A stretch of DNA of 64,000 nucleotides from Acidobacteriota bacterium (GTDB taxonomy: Bacteria; Acidobacteriota; Terriglobia; Acidiferrales; UBA7541), in assembly GCA_016201285.1 (NCBI GenBank), contig JACQDE010000064.1, positions 24,679 to 88,678 on the forward strand. The letters are read 5' to 3'. Below are positions 1 to 7,155 of the stretch, in pieces; position 1 is the first letter of the stretch; the number at the start of each line of letters is the position of its first letter. A program made the translations under genes and the position numbers. Under the pieces are notes generated by a model. The model saw only the letters and a list, made by a program, of their open reading frames with translations. It was not told where the DNA came from and ran no database searches.

Positions 1-590
1 TCGCTAAACGCATTCACCACCGCCAGCGCCGCCACGCGCACGCCGCCCGGCAATTCTTCCGTCCAGCACCCAATCCCCGCCTTTATCGCCCTTTCGATAC
101 CGAACAACTTTCCCACTGTCGCGCCCGTCCCCGCGCCGGCATTCCCTTCTTCAACCGGTCCTTCGACCGCCGCTTGCGCCGCCGCATAACCCATCGCCGC
201 ATCCGGACGCCGCGTCGCGCTGCCCACCGCCAAGTCAAACAGGATCGCCGAAGGCACAATCGGCACGCGCACAACACCCGCATCGAACCCGACGCCACGC
301 TCTTCGCACCAGCGCATTACGCCCGAAGCCGCGTCGAGCCCGAACGCGCTGCCGCCGACCAGCACCAGCCCGTGAATTCTCTCCACAATGTGCCCCGGCC
401 GCAGCGTCTCCAGTTCGCGCTCGCCCACCGCCCCGCCCAGCACTTCGCACGCCGCCACCATCCCCTGCTCGCACACAAACACTGTGCAGCCCGTCAGCGC
501 GGCCTCATCCTGCGCGTGTCCGATCTTCAATCCCGCAATCGGTCCGAACCCCGCCGGCATAGGCGCCGATAGTACCTCATCTGAATTCAT
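1..590 (-). CDS. P1-family peptidase (DmpA-like aminopeptidase/D-esterase), partial
   Basis: The gene runs off the left edge; only the N-terminal part, about 196 residues, is visible. I translated the minus strand by hand. It contains LVGGSAFGLDAASGVMRW, VPIVPSAILFDL and GNAGAGTGATVGK, which are landmarks of the P1 (DmpA/BapA) peptidases. These are self-cleaving Ntn-type hydrolases that release N-terminal residues or hydrolyse beta-peptides and D-amino-acid amides. The cleavage site and nucleophile lie beyond the edge. Two in-frame ATGs are possible: 590 (MNSDEVLSAP) and 560 (MPAGFGPIAG); a GAGGT lies about 12 nt before the second. The gene is divergent from the thiolase at 650, with a 59-bp gap. 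The family is clear; the substrate is not. Confidence 0.85.
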   Translation of the reverse strand, partial: MNSDEVLSAPMPAGFGPIAGLKIGHAQDEAALTGCTVFVCEQGMVAACEVLGGAVGERELETLRPGHIVERIHGLVLVGGSAFGLDAASGVMRWCEERGVGFDAGVVRVPIVPSAILFDLAVGSATRRPDAAMGYAAAQAAVEGPVEEGNAGAGTGATVGKLFGIERAIKAGIGCWTEELPGGVRVAALAVVNAFS

Positions 591-628
591 CTGCGCGCAT
601 CGGTGGTTTCAATTTTGGGCTTTTGCTG

Positions 629-637
629 TGCTAGCAT
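629..637 (+). promoter_or_regulatory. Extended -10 element TGCTAGCAT before the thiolase gene
   Basis: TGCTAGCAT ends 12 nt before the ATG at 650, and no Shine-Dalgarno sequence lies between them. A transcript starting about 7 nt after the -10 would have a leader of only about 6 nt. No good -35 is visible. The same TGCTANNNT form recurs elsewhere in the window. Confidence 0.45.
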
Positions 638-649
638 CACCACTTCAAT

Positions 650-1888
650 ATGGCTCGCGCCGCCTACATCGTCAGCGCCGTGCGCACGCCGATTGGCAAG
701 TTCGGCGGCAGCCTGGCCGGTCTGACCGCCGCGGACATGGGCACCATCGCCGTCCGCGCCGCCCTCGAGCGCGGCTTCGGCGAGCTGCCTGCCGAGCGGA
801 CGCCCGGCGACCGTTCCCCCGCGCCGCCACACTCCACCCGCTATCACGTGGACGAGCTTCTCTTCGGCAACGGGCGCCAGGCCGGCGGCGGTCCCAACGT
901 CGCCCGGCAGATTGCCTGGCGCTCCGGCCTGGGCGACAACGTGCCCGCGATGACGCTGAACATGGCCTGCGCCTCCGGCCTGCGCGCGATCACCCTGGCC
1001 TCGCAGCAGATTCTTCTCAGTGAGGCGGATATCGTCGTCGCCGGTGGCGTCGAATCCATGTCGCGGCTGCCGTATTATTTCGAGGCGCGCTGGGGCGTCA
1101 AGATGGGCCATCAGCCGTTGGTGGACGCGATGTACCGCGACGGCTTCCTCTGCCCGATGTCGCAATTGATCATGGGCGAGACCGCCGAAGTGCTCGCCGA
1201 GCAGTACAAGATCCCCCGCGAGGAGCAGGACCGTTACGCCTGGGAAAGCCAGCAGCGCGCCGCCGCGGCCATGCGCGAGAGTCGCTTCAAGGCGGAAATG
1301 GTTCCGGTCGAGCGTACCGACAAAAAAGGAAACACAATCCGTTTCGACACCGACGAGCACGTCCGCGGCGACGTGACGCTCGAGGGCATAGCCAAGCTCC
1401 CGCCCGTCTTCTCGAAGTCCGGCACAATCACCGCCGGCAACTCCAGCGGCCTCACCGACGCCGCCGCTGCGCTCGTCGTCGTCAGCGAAGCGAAGCTGCG
1501 CGAACTGAGCCTGAAACCGCTGGCGCGCATCGTGGACGCCGCCGTCGCCGCGGTGGACCCGCGCATCATGGGCATCGCTCCGGTGCCCGCGGTGCGCAAG
1601 CTCGAAGAGCGCAGCGGCTGGAAGCTCGCCGATTACGATGCCGTCGAGCTCAACGAAGCCTTTGCCGCACAGGTGCTCGCGTGCGACCGCGAGCTGCACT
1701 TCGACCGCGCAAAACTCAATCCCAACGGCGGCGCCATCGCGCTCGGCCATCCCATCGGCTGCACTGGCGCGCGCATCGCCACGACGCTGCTGCACGAGTT
1801 GCGCCGCACCGGCGGCAGGCGCGGCCTCGCCACGCTGTGCGTTTCCGGCGGCATGGGTCTTGCCGTCGCTTTCGAGGCAATGCCGTAA
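650..1888 (+). CDS. Thiolase / acetyl-CoA acetyltransferase
   Basis: The protein has 412 residues. Thiolases condense two acyl-CoAs or cleave a 3-ketoacyl-CoA in the cytosol. The nucleophilic cysteine is C107 in NMACASG, the base histidine is H367 in [10 protein letters not shown], and the second cysteine is C397 in CVSGGMG, so the active site is complete. The start [18 protein letters not shown] is typical. It is slightly longer than the usual 390-400 residues because of a Pro/Arg-rich insertion at about residues 45-65. No ribosome-binding site is seen; see the extended -10 at 629. The enoyl-CoA hydratase gene follows 145 bp downstream on the same strand, which suggests a shared role in acyl-CoA breakdown or synthesis. 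Chain-length preference cannot be read from the sequence. Confidence 0.93.
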   Translation: MARAAYIVSAVRTPIGKFGGSLAGLTAADMGTIAVRAALERGFGELPAERTPGDRSPAPPHSTRYHVDELLFGNGRQAGGGPNVARQIAWRSGLGDNVPAMTLNMACASGLRAITLASQQILLSEADIVVAGGVESMSRLPYYFEARWGVKMGHQPLVDAMYRDGFLCPMSQLIMGETAEVLAEQYKIPREEQDRYAWESQQRAAAAMRESRFKAEMVPVERTDKKGNTIRFDTDEHVRGDVTLEGIAKLPPVFSKSGTITAGNSSGLTDAAAALVVVSEAKLRELSLKPLARIVDAAVAAVDPRIMGIAPVPAVRKLEERSGWKLADYDAVELNEAFAAQVLACDRELHFDRAKLNPNGGAIALGHPIGCTGARIATTLLHELRRTGGRRGLATLCVSGGMGLAVAFEAMP

Positions 1889-1928
1889 GAGCGAGTAGCA
1901 TGTCGCATCTTATAGCTGGCGGGTAGAG

Positions 1929-2017
1929 GGAACAGAGTTTCGGTTTGTGGTTTTCGGTTTCCGGCTTTCGGTTTCTGGTTTTCGCGTCTCCTTTTTCTCT
2001 GTGTCTCTGTGGCTGAT
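1929..2017. repeat. T-rich low-complexity tract
   Basis: Between the thiolase and the hydratase lies a T-rich stretch built from loose repeats of GGTTTTCGG, GGCTTTCGG and GGTTTCTGG, followed by a pyrimidine run. It is far less GC-rich than its surroundings. Similar tracts occur near 4780-4888, 22800-22866, 51130-51250 and 63480-63525. Its function is unknown. Confidence 0.5.
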
Positions 2018-2032
2018 CTGAAGGAGTGAACC

Positions 2033-2857
2033 ATGGCTGACAAAGATATCCGCATAGATGAATTTGCCGCGACCGCGGCGCTCGCGCCGGCCAACTTCCA
2101 GTTTGTGAAGTACCGCCTCGAGGGCGCCGTCGTCCACCTCACGCTCAACCGGCCGAAGTACAACGAGCTGAACGAACGTATGCTGCAGGAGCTGGCCGTC
2201 GGCATCGAGGGCCTGAGCGAGAAGGACGACGTCAAGGTCATCGTCATCGACTCCGCGCTCGACATCTTCTGCGGCGGCATCGAGATCCGCGAGTACACCA
2301 CCGAGCGCGTCTTTCAGATGCTCGACGCCTTCCACCGCGTGTTTAGCGCGCTGCTCGATATCGGCAAGCCCGTCCTCACCGTCGTGGACGGCAAGGCCAT
2401 TGGCGGCGGCTGCGAGCTGGCCGCGTTTGGCGACATGGTGATCGCCACGCCGAAGGCCATCTTCGCGCAGCCGGAGATCAAGCTGGGCGTTTTCCCGCCG
2501 CTCGCCTCCACAATTTTTCCGTTCATCATCGGGCCGAAGCTGGCGCTCGAGCTCGTGCTCACGGGGCAAGCCATCACCGCCGAGCGCGCCAGGGACCTCG
2601 GCCTGGTGAACCGCCTGGTGGCCGAAGATCAGCTCGAGAAAACGGTGAACGACATCATCGCGCAGATCGCCTCGCAGTCCGGCGCCGTGCTCACCATGGC
2701 CAAGAAGGCCATCCTCGACGGCATGGGAATGTCGCTGCGCGACGGCCTGCGCAACTCCATGAACATTTTCCTGAACGAACTCTATCGCCTCGAAGATTCG
2801 CAGGAAGGCCTGCGCGCCCTGCTCGAAAAGCGCAAGCCGCAATGGAAAAACCGCTGA
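2033..2857 (+). CDS. Enoyl-CoA hydratase/isomerase family protein
   Basis: The protein has 274 residues and a crotonase fold. These enzymes add water to, or isomerise, the double bond of an enoyl-CoA. Both catalytic glutamates expected in a hydratase are present: one in GGGCELA and one in FAQPEIKLGVFPP. The oxyanion-hole region (IDSALDIFCGGIEIRE) is recognisable but atypical. The GQPEIKLGVFPP-like stretch resembles cyclohexadienoyl-CoA hydratases of anaerobic benzoate degradation; this is only a suggestion, because no other benzoyl-CoA genes are in view. AAGGAG at 2021-2026 supports the ATG at 2033. It follows the thiolase on the same strand. Confidence 0.88.
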   Translation: MADKDIRIDEFAATAALAPANFQFVKYRLEGAVVHLTLNRPKYNELNERMLQELAVGIEGLSEKDDVKVIVIDSALDIFCGGIEIREYTTERVFQMLDAFHRVFSALLDIGKPVLTVVDGKAIGGGCELAAFGDMVIATPKAIFAQPEIKLGVFPPLASTIFPFIIGPKLALELVLTGQAITAERARDLGLVNRLVAEDQLEKTVNDIIAQIASQSGAVLTMAKKAILDGMGMSLRDGLRNSMNIFLNELYRLEDSQEGLRALLEKRKPQWKNR

Positions 2858-2861
2858 GGTA

Positions 2862-2881
2862 GGACAGGCTTTAGCCTGTCC
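2862..2881. terminator. Perfect stem-loop GGACAGGC-TTTA-GCCTGTCC
   Basis: An 8-bp perfect stem with a TTTA loop lies 5 nt after the hydratase stop codon. No T-run follows, so termination is uncertain. It belongs to a set of intergenic stem-loops with different stems but similar loops and a preceding TAG or GTAG. Confidence 0.5.
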
Positions 2882-2912
2882 CGTATCTGCGTCTCCGTCG
2901 CGAACAAAAGGC

Positions 2913-3467
2913 ATGAACGATTCGTCGCCCTTTTCGCCTCCTGCGCCCGCGCCCGAATGGGACTCGCCCCCCGTCCCCGACCCGCGCGAGGAAGCCACGC
3001 GTCTGGCACACGAAAGCTCCCTGCGCCGGCTCACGCGGCTGCTCGTCGCCGGCTGCGCGCTCTTCACGCTCACCATCTGGCTGTTCGTTCGCCTGGAAAA
3101 CCCCTCGCGTCTGTTTCCTTTTGTGCAGGGGCCGGCCCACGTGGTGCGCCAGCATCTCGAAGCCCTGAACCGCGGCGAATTCCGCGAGGCCTACCTGCTC
3201 TTCTCCCAGCACTACCGCGACGAGGTTTCCTTTGAGCTCTACCACGAGCTCATCGTTACGCACTCGGCGATGTTCCGCACGCGCATCATCTCCGTCAGTA
3301 ACCAGGAAACGTCCGCGGACCGCGTCGTGCTCGGCACCCGCCTGCTCTCCTCCAACGGCGAGCGCTACCTCGCCCGCTTCACTCTCGTCCGCACGGGCGA
3401 CCGCTGGTGGATTGACGACCTTCGCTGGGGCGCCGACTCCGGCCGCCGCAACGTCATCGCCGTCTAA
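2913..3467 (+). CDS. Single-pass membrane protein with NTF2-like (DUF4878-type) domain
   Basis: The protein has 184 residues and no recognised enzyme function. A Pro-rich cytosolic N-terminus (residues 1-35) is followed by one transmembrane helix at about 42-62 (LLVAGCALFTLTIWLFV). The C-terminal 110 residues start with VVRQHLEALNRGEFREAYLLFS and end with a RWWIDDLRWG strand, the pattern of a small alpha+beta cone seen in NTF2/SnoaL/DUF4878 domains. Such domains usually bind ligands or partners. A weak AAAAGG lies before the ATG. The gene sits between the acyl-CoA genes and the B12 locus and may be independent of both. Confidence 0.7.
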   Translation: MNDSSPFSPPAPAPEWDSPPVPDPREEATRLAHESSLRRLTRLLVAGCALFTLTIWLFVRLENPSRLFPFVQGPAHVVRQHLEALNRGEFREAYLLFSQHYRDEVSFELYHELIVTHSAMFRTRIISVSNQETSADRVVLGTRLLSSNGERYLARFTLVRTGDRWWIDDLRWGADSGRRNVIAV

Positions 3468-3523
3468 CGAAGTCGCTTTCCGTTGTTTTCCTGATCTGTG
3501 TTGATCCATGTTCCCTTGTCCCG

Positions 3524-3556
3524 CCTGCCCTGAGCGGAGCCGAAGGGAGCGAAGCC
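3524..3556. repeat. Copy of a dispersed CCCTGAGCGRAGCCGAA repeat
   Basis: CCTGCCCTGAGCGGAGCCGAAGG at 3524-3546 matches, in opposite orientation and with one mismatch over the 17-nt core, a sequence inside the coding region at 53508-53532. It is followed by GGGAGCGAAGC. It looks like a small dispersed element rather than a gene. Confidence 0.45.
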
Positions 3557-3594
3557 GTGGGATCCATGGTTTCCGTTCTTGGTTTCGCTCGCGG

Positions 3595-3624
3595 TTGACA
3601 CCGCTCCGCGCGTCGGCATAGACT
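3595..3624 (+). promoter_or_regulatory. Promoter of the btuFCD operon
   Basis: A perfect -35 box TTGACA (3595-3600) is followed after 18 nt by TAGACT (3619-3624), four of six matches to TATAAT. The predicted start near 3631 lies just before the cobalamin riboswitch. This is the best vegetative-type promoter in the window. Confidence 0.65.
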
Positions 3625-3634
3625 GCCTTTCGAC

Positions 3635-3748
3635 ATTCAGCAGGCCCGTGTTGTGGGGGAAGGCCGTGAAAATCGGCCACGGTCCCGCCACTGTGATGGG
3701 GGCCGCGCAAGCGGCGCCCCAAGTCAGGAAACCCGCCCGGGTCGTCGT
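3635..3748 (+). ncRNA. Cobalamin riboswitch 1 (upstream of btuFCD)
   Basis: The conserved B12 aptamer elements are present in order: GGGGGAAGGCCGTGAAAAT, then CCACGGTCCCGCCACTGTGA, then a variable hairpin (GGGGGCCGCGCAAGCGGCGCCCC), then the B12 box AGTCAGGAAACCCGCC at 3722-3737. The aptamer binds adenosylcobalamin or a related cobalamin and lowers expression of the downstream genes. Downstream, ACACTCT at 3755-3761 can pair imperfectly with the AGAGGG-containing stretch just before the GTG start of btuF. That suggests control at translation initiation, though pairing was judged only by eye. Confidence 0.9.
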
Positions 3749-3775
3749 TAGCTGACACTCTTCGCGAGAGAGGGT

Positions 3776-4894
3776 GTGGCTCTGAGCCCCATTCTTTTTC
3801 GTGGGGTTTTTTTGTTGCTCGCTCGGTTTGAACTCGTGGTTGTTTTTCGCCAACTCGCCGGATTCGCGCTGCTCGCCGCGCTGGCTGCGCCCGCCGCAGT
3901 GCGCGCGGGCGCGCAGGCCACGGCGCCGCCTGCTAACGCAGCAACGCCGGCAAAGACCGACGTGACGGACGAAGTGGGCCGCCGCGTCTCTATCCCTGTG
4001 CCGGTGCGTCGCATCGTCTCGCTCGCGCCCAACCTCACGGAAACCATCTATGCGCTCGGCGCGCAGGATCGCCTCGTCGGAGTTACCGACTATTGCGATT
4101 ACCCGCCCGAAGCCCAGCAGAAAGCTCGCGTCGGCGGCGCGGTGAATCCGAATCTCGAGCAGATTGTCGCTCTCAAGCCTGACCTCGTCCTCGCCCAGGC
4201 CTTCACGCTCAACCGCCGCGAGACGGTGGACGCGCTCGAACGCCTCGGCGTCGCCGTCTATTCTGCCAACGCACACTCCGTGGACGGCATTCTCGATTCC
4301 ACCCGGCATCTCGCCGAAGTCATCGGCGCAGTCGAGCAATCCACTGTGCTTCTGAAAAACCTCCGCACCCGCCTCGGCGAGTTGAAGCGCCACCTCGCCG
4401 GCCGCCCGCCGAAGCGCGTGCTCTTCGTCGTCTGGAGCGACCCGCTCGTCACCGTCGGCCGCCAGACGTTTATCGCCGACGCGCTGCGCCTCGCCGGCGC
4501 CGAATCCGTCGTCGAGACAGAACAGGACTGGCCACGCCTCAGCCTCGAAGAAGTCGTCCGCTTGCAACCCGACTTTCTTGTCTTCGCCAGCTCGCACTCC
4601 AAAACCGTTCGCACCACGGTCGAAGATTTGAGTCAGCGGCCCGGCTGGCGCGGCCTCGACGCCGTCCGCAATCGTCGCATCGCTGTCATCAGCGACGCCA
4701 TCAACCGCCCCGCGCCGCGCCTGGTCGAAGCCCTCGAGGATCTTGCCCGCCAGCTCCATCCGGATGCGTTCGAGGAGAAAAGCAAAAACAGAAAAGCGAA
4801 AATTGAAAACAGGAAAAACGCTGCGGCCAGCGGTGAATCTCCTATTTTCTCTTTTCTATTTTCTCTTTTCGCTTTTCATAGGGTGGCCCCGTAA
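3776..4894 (+). CDS. btuF: Periplasmic cobalamin-binding protein of an ABC importer
   Basis: The protein has 372 residues. It is a class III solute-binding protein that delivers B12 to BtuCD. DEVGRRVSIPVPVRRIVSLA, LTETIYALGAQDRLVGVTDYCDYP and LEQIVALKPDLVLA are typical of BtuF. The GTG at 3776 gives an N-terminal hydrophobic region ending near ALAAPAAVRAGA, which acts as a signal peptide; a later GTG or TTG is possible. From about residue 333 the family homology ends and a 40-residue tail (KSKNRKAKIENRKN to FSFLFSLFAFHRV) is encoded by an A-rich/T-rich inverted repeat. The stop codon overlaps the btuC start (TAATG). A cobalamin riboswitch precedes the gene. Confidence 0.9.
   Translation: MALSPILFRGVFLLLARFELVVVFRQLAGFALLAALAAPAAVRAGAQATAPPANAATPAKTDVTDEVGRRVSIPVPVRRIVSLAPNLTETIYALGAQDRLVGVTDYCDYPPEAQQKARVGGAVNPNLEQIVALKPDLVLAQAFTLNRRETVDALERLGVAVYSANAHSVDGILDSTRHLAEVIGAVEQSTVLLKNLRTRLGELKRHLAGRPPKRVLFVVWSDPLVTVGRQTFIADALRLAGAESVVETEQDWPRLSLEEVVRLQPDFLVFASSHSKTVRTTVEDLSQRPGWRGLDAVRNRRIAVISDAINRPAPRLVEALEDLARQLHPDAFEEKSKNRKAKIENRKNAAASGESPIFSFLFSLFAFHRVAP
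4778..4880. repeat. A-rich/T-rich inverted repeat at the 3' end of btuF
   Basis: An A/G-rich left arm (from about 4778) and a T/C-rich right arm (to about 4880) are imperfect inverted copies. For example, GAAAAGCGAAAA on the left matches TTTTCGCTTTTC at 4866-4877 on the right. The centre holds CGCTG-CGGC-CAGCG. The element is translated as the C-terminal tail of BtuF. TTTTCGCTTTTC recurs at 63487-63498. Confidence 0.55.
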
Positions 4895-5913
4895 TGCAGC
4901 CGCTCACCCCCAAACGCCTCGCCTGGATCTGCGGCTCGCTCGCCGCCGTGCTGCTGATCGTTGTGATCGTCTCTCTCAAAGTTGGAGCGGTGCCCATTTC
5001 GGTCATCGACCTCGTCTCGAGCCTGGGCCGTGTCGCCATCGGCCGCAGCGCGCAGCTTCCCAGCGAATACAGCCTCATTGTTTTCGAAATCCGCCTGCCG
5101 CGCATTCTCCTCGGTATCCTGGTCGGCGCGGCGCTCTCCGTCGCCGGCGCGGGCTTTCAGGCGCTGCTGCGCAATCCGCTCGCGGACCCCTACGTCCTCG
5201 GCGTCTCCAGCGGCGCCGCGCTCGGTGCCATCATTTCCTTGATCGTCGCCTCGCGCGCTTCCTTCGCCATGCCACTCGCGGCGTTCGCCGGCGCGCTGGC
5301 CACCATCGCCGGCGTCTATTTCCTCGGTCGCCGCGGCGGGCAACTCGATTCGCACATTCTTCTTCTCGCCGGCATCATCACTGCATCATTTCTTTCCGCC
5401 CTGATCATGTTCCTGATGACGACGCTCTCTGGCGGCGAGCTCCGCGGCATCGCTTTCTGGCTGATGGGCGACCTCACTTCGACGAAGACCCCGGTCGGCC
5501 TCGGCTGGCTCTTCACCGTGCTGCTGCTGGCCATCGGCGCCATCTACACCACCGCCGCCGACCTCAACCTGCTCCTCTCCGGCGAGCAGGAAGCCATGCA
5601 CCTCGGCGTGGACGTGCCGCGCGTCAAGCTGGTCGTCTATGTCTCCGCCTCGCTGCTGACGGGCCTGGCTGTCTCGGTCAGTGGCGCCATCGGCTACGTC
5701 GGGTTGCTGGTGCCGCACGTGATGCGGCTGCTTTTCGGCTCCGACCATCGCCTGCTCATCCCGACCACCGCGCTTGGCGGCGCTATCACCATCGTCGTTG
5801 CCGACACGCTCGCGCGCACCATCGTTTCCCCCACTGAGCTTCCCGTCGGCGCGATGACAGCGATGGCCGGCGCGCCCGTGTTCATCTATCTGTTGCGGCG
5901 GAGGCTCCAGTGA
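4894..5913 (+). CDS. btuC: Cobalamin ABC transporter permease
   Basis: The protein has 339 residues, normal for FecCD/BtuC permeases, with about ten hydrophobic segments starting with LAWICGSLAAVLLIVVIVSL. RLPRILLGILVGAALSVAGAG, NPLADPYVLGVSSGAALGA and the cytosolic coupling region SGAIGYVGLLVPHVMRLLFG are landmarks of the family. It forms the inner-membrane channel with two copies of BtuD. The ATG overlaps the btuF stop, and its own stop overlaps the btuD start by 4 nt, so the three genes are translationally coupled. An Fe-siderophore permease would look similar; the flanking cobalamin riboswitches decide for B12. Confidence 0.92.
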   Translation: MQPLTPKRLAWICGSLAAVLLIVVIVSLKVGAVPISVIDLVSSLGRVAIGRSAQLPSEYSLIVFEIRLPRILLGILVGAALSVAGAGFQALLRNPLADPYVLGVSSGAALGAIISLIVASRASFAMPLAAFAGALATIAGVYFLGRRGGQLDSHILLLAGIITASFLSALIMFLMTTLSGGELRGIAFWLMGDLTSTKTPVGLGWLFTVLLLAIGAIYTTAADLNLLLSGEQEAMHLGVDVPRVKLVVYVSASLLTGLAVSVSGAIGYVGLLVPHVMRLLFGSDHRLLIPTTALGGAITIVVADTLARTIVSPTELPVGAMTAMAGAPVFIYLLRRRLQ

Positions 5914-6785
5914 GTGACGTCACGCTCAACTCGAATGCCGCCTCCTTCGCTGCTGTCCCGGCCGCGCCCGCCGAGATGCGTCTCAGCATCGAACAGGCCA
6001 GTTACGCCTATTCCGCCGGCGACCGCGCCGCGCCACTTTTCACGCTCGAAGCCACCAGCCTCCACGCCCGCCGCCAGGAGTTAGTCGCCATTGTCGGACC
6101 CAACGCCAGCGGCAAGTCCACCTTGCTGCGGTTGATCTCCGGGGCGCTGCGCCCCCTTTCCGGCCGCGTGCAGCTCGACGGCTTCGAAGTCAGCGCGCTC
6201 GACCCGCGTACGCGCGCCCGCCGCATCGCCGTAGTGCAGCAGGAAAGCCCGCTGCTCTTTCCCACCCGCGTCGCCGAATACGTCCTCCAGGGGCGGCACC
6301 CGTACGGTCAGACGCTCCGTTTCGAAACCCCGGAAGATCTGACCATTGCCGAGCAAGCGCTCGCGCAGGTCGGTGCCGCCCATTTGCGCGGACGCTGGAT
6401 GCACCAGATCTCCGGCGGCGAAAAACAAAAAGTTGTATTGGCCCGCGCGCTCGCCCAGCAGCCGCTGCTGCTCCTGCTCGACGAGCCCACTCTGCACCTC
6501 GACATCGGCGCGCAGGTGGACCTGCTGCAGCAGCTCCGCCGTCTCGCGGAAAGCCACGGCTACACCATTGTCGTGGTCACGCACGAGTTGAATCTCGCCG
6601 CGGAGTTCGCCGACCAGGTCGCCCTGCTCCATCGCGGCAAATGCCTGCGCTTCGGCACGCCCGCGGAGGTTTATCGCCGCGAGCTGCTCGAACAGGTCTT
6701 CGGCGCCGCACTGGAAGTGGAGCCGGGTCCCGCGGGCCGCCCGCGCGTTACGCCGCTCGCGCGAAGAGAAAAGTTTTCTTTGTAG
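5910..6785 (+). CDS. btuD: Cobalamin ABC transporter ATP-binding protein
   Basis: The protein has 291 residues. It hydrolyses ATP to drive B12 import through BtuC. Walker A is GPNASGKST at residues 63-71, the ABC signature is ISGGEKQK near 167-174, Walker B is LLLLLDEPT near 186-194, and the switch histidine is in VVVTHELN. The GTG start overlaps the btuC stop (GTGA). An extra 20-residue N-terminus rich in Ala/Asn precedes the ABC domain. It is the last gene of the riboswitch-controlled btuFCD unit; a GC-rich hairpin follows at once. Confidence 0.93.
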   Translation: MSDVTLNSNAASFAAVPAAPAEMRLSIEQASYAYSAGDRAAPLFTLEATSLHARRQELVAIVGPNASGKSTLLRLISGALRPLSGRVQLDGFEVSALDPRTRARRIAVVQQESPLLFPTRVAEYVLQGRHPYGQTLRFETPEDLTIAEQALAQVGAAHLRGRWMHQISGGEKQKVVLARALAQQPLLLLLDEPTLHLDIGAQVDLLQQLRRLAESHGYTIVVVTHELNLAAEFADQVALLHRGKCLRFGTPAEVYRRELLEQVFGAALEVEPGPAGRPRVTPLARREKFSL

Positions 6786-6787
6786 GA

Positions 6788-6807
6788 GGCCGGTCTTCGG
6801 ACCGGCC
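6788..6807 (+). terminator. GGCCGGTC-TTCG-GACCGGCC hairpin after btuD
   Basis: An 8-bp perfect stem with a TTCG tetraloop starts 3 nt after the btuD stop and is preceded by TGTAG. No clear T-run follows. It may weakly separate btuFCD from btuB, and it also belongs to the intergenic stem-loop set. Confidence 0.5.
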
Positions 6808-6874
6808 CGCGTATCCTGCGGTGCGCATTTGGCAGAGTTTCTTACCGCTAAACGCACGCTGCGCTGATCAACCC

Positions 6875-7085
6875 GCAGACTCCGTGCACGGGAAGACGGT
6901 GCAAATCCGTCGCCGCCGCGCGACTGTAAGGCGGAGTCCTGAACCAAAACTGTTCAGGACGACGCCCCGAACCGGGTGGTTCGGGGCGGCCTTCACCTCG
7001 GCGCACGCCACTGTCTCGATCTTTCGGGATGGGAAGGCCGCGTCGATTGTGCCTGCCGCCAAGCCAGGAGACCGGCGGAGTCCGC
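6875..7085 (+). ncRNA. Cobalamin riboswitch 2 (upstream of btuB)
   Basis: P1 is visible: GCAGACTCCG (6875-6884) pairs in nine of ten positions with CGGAGTCCGC (7076-7085). Within it are GCACGGGAAGACGGTGCAAAT, CCGTCGCCGCCGCGCGACTGTAA, a CCACTG-like segment before GGGAAGGCCGCG, and the B12 box AAGCCAGGAGACCGGC (7061-7076). At about 211 nt it is nearly twice riboswitch 1. The extra length is two hairpins (around TCCTGAACC...TTCAGGA and CCCCGAACC...TTCGGGG) in the variable region. A degenerate copy of the dispersed palindrome (TCTCGA-TCTT-TCGGGA) lies near 7015. Confidence 0.92.
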
Positions 7086-7086
7086 A

Positions 7087-7150
7087 GCCTGATTTCTCGA
7101 TTGCCAAAATCAGGCCAACTTTTTTCTCCCGCGCGAGAGGGAGAAAGGAG
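7087..7150 (+). promoter_or_regulatory. Expression platform of riboswitch 2 and btuB ribosome-binding site
   Basis: A perfect 9-bp hairpin GCCTGATTT/AAATCAGGC (7087-7095 with 7107-7115) is followed by TTTCTCCC (7123-7130), which pairs perfectly with GGGAGAAA (7139-7146). The second stem covers the beginning of the Shine-Dalgarno AAAGGAG (7144-7150), 5 nt before the ATG at 7156. This fits control of translation initiation by masking the ribosome-binding site. Confidence 0.6.
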
Positions 7151-7155
7151 ATTCC

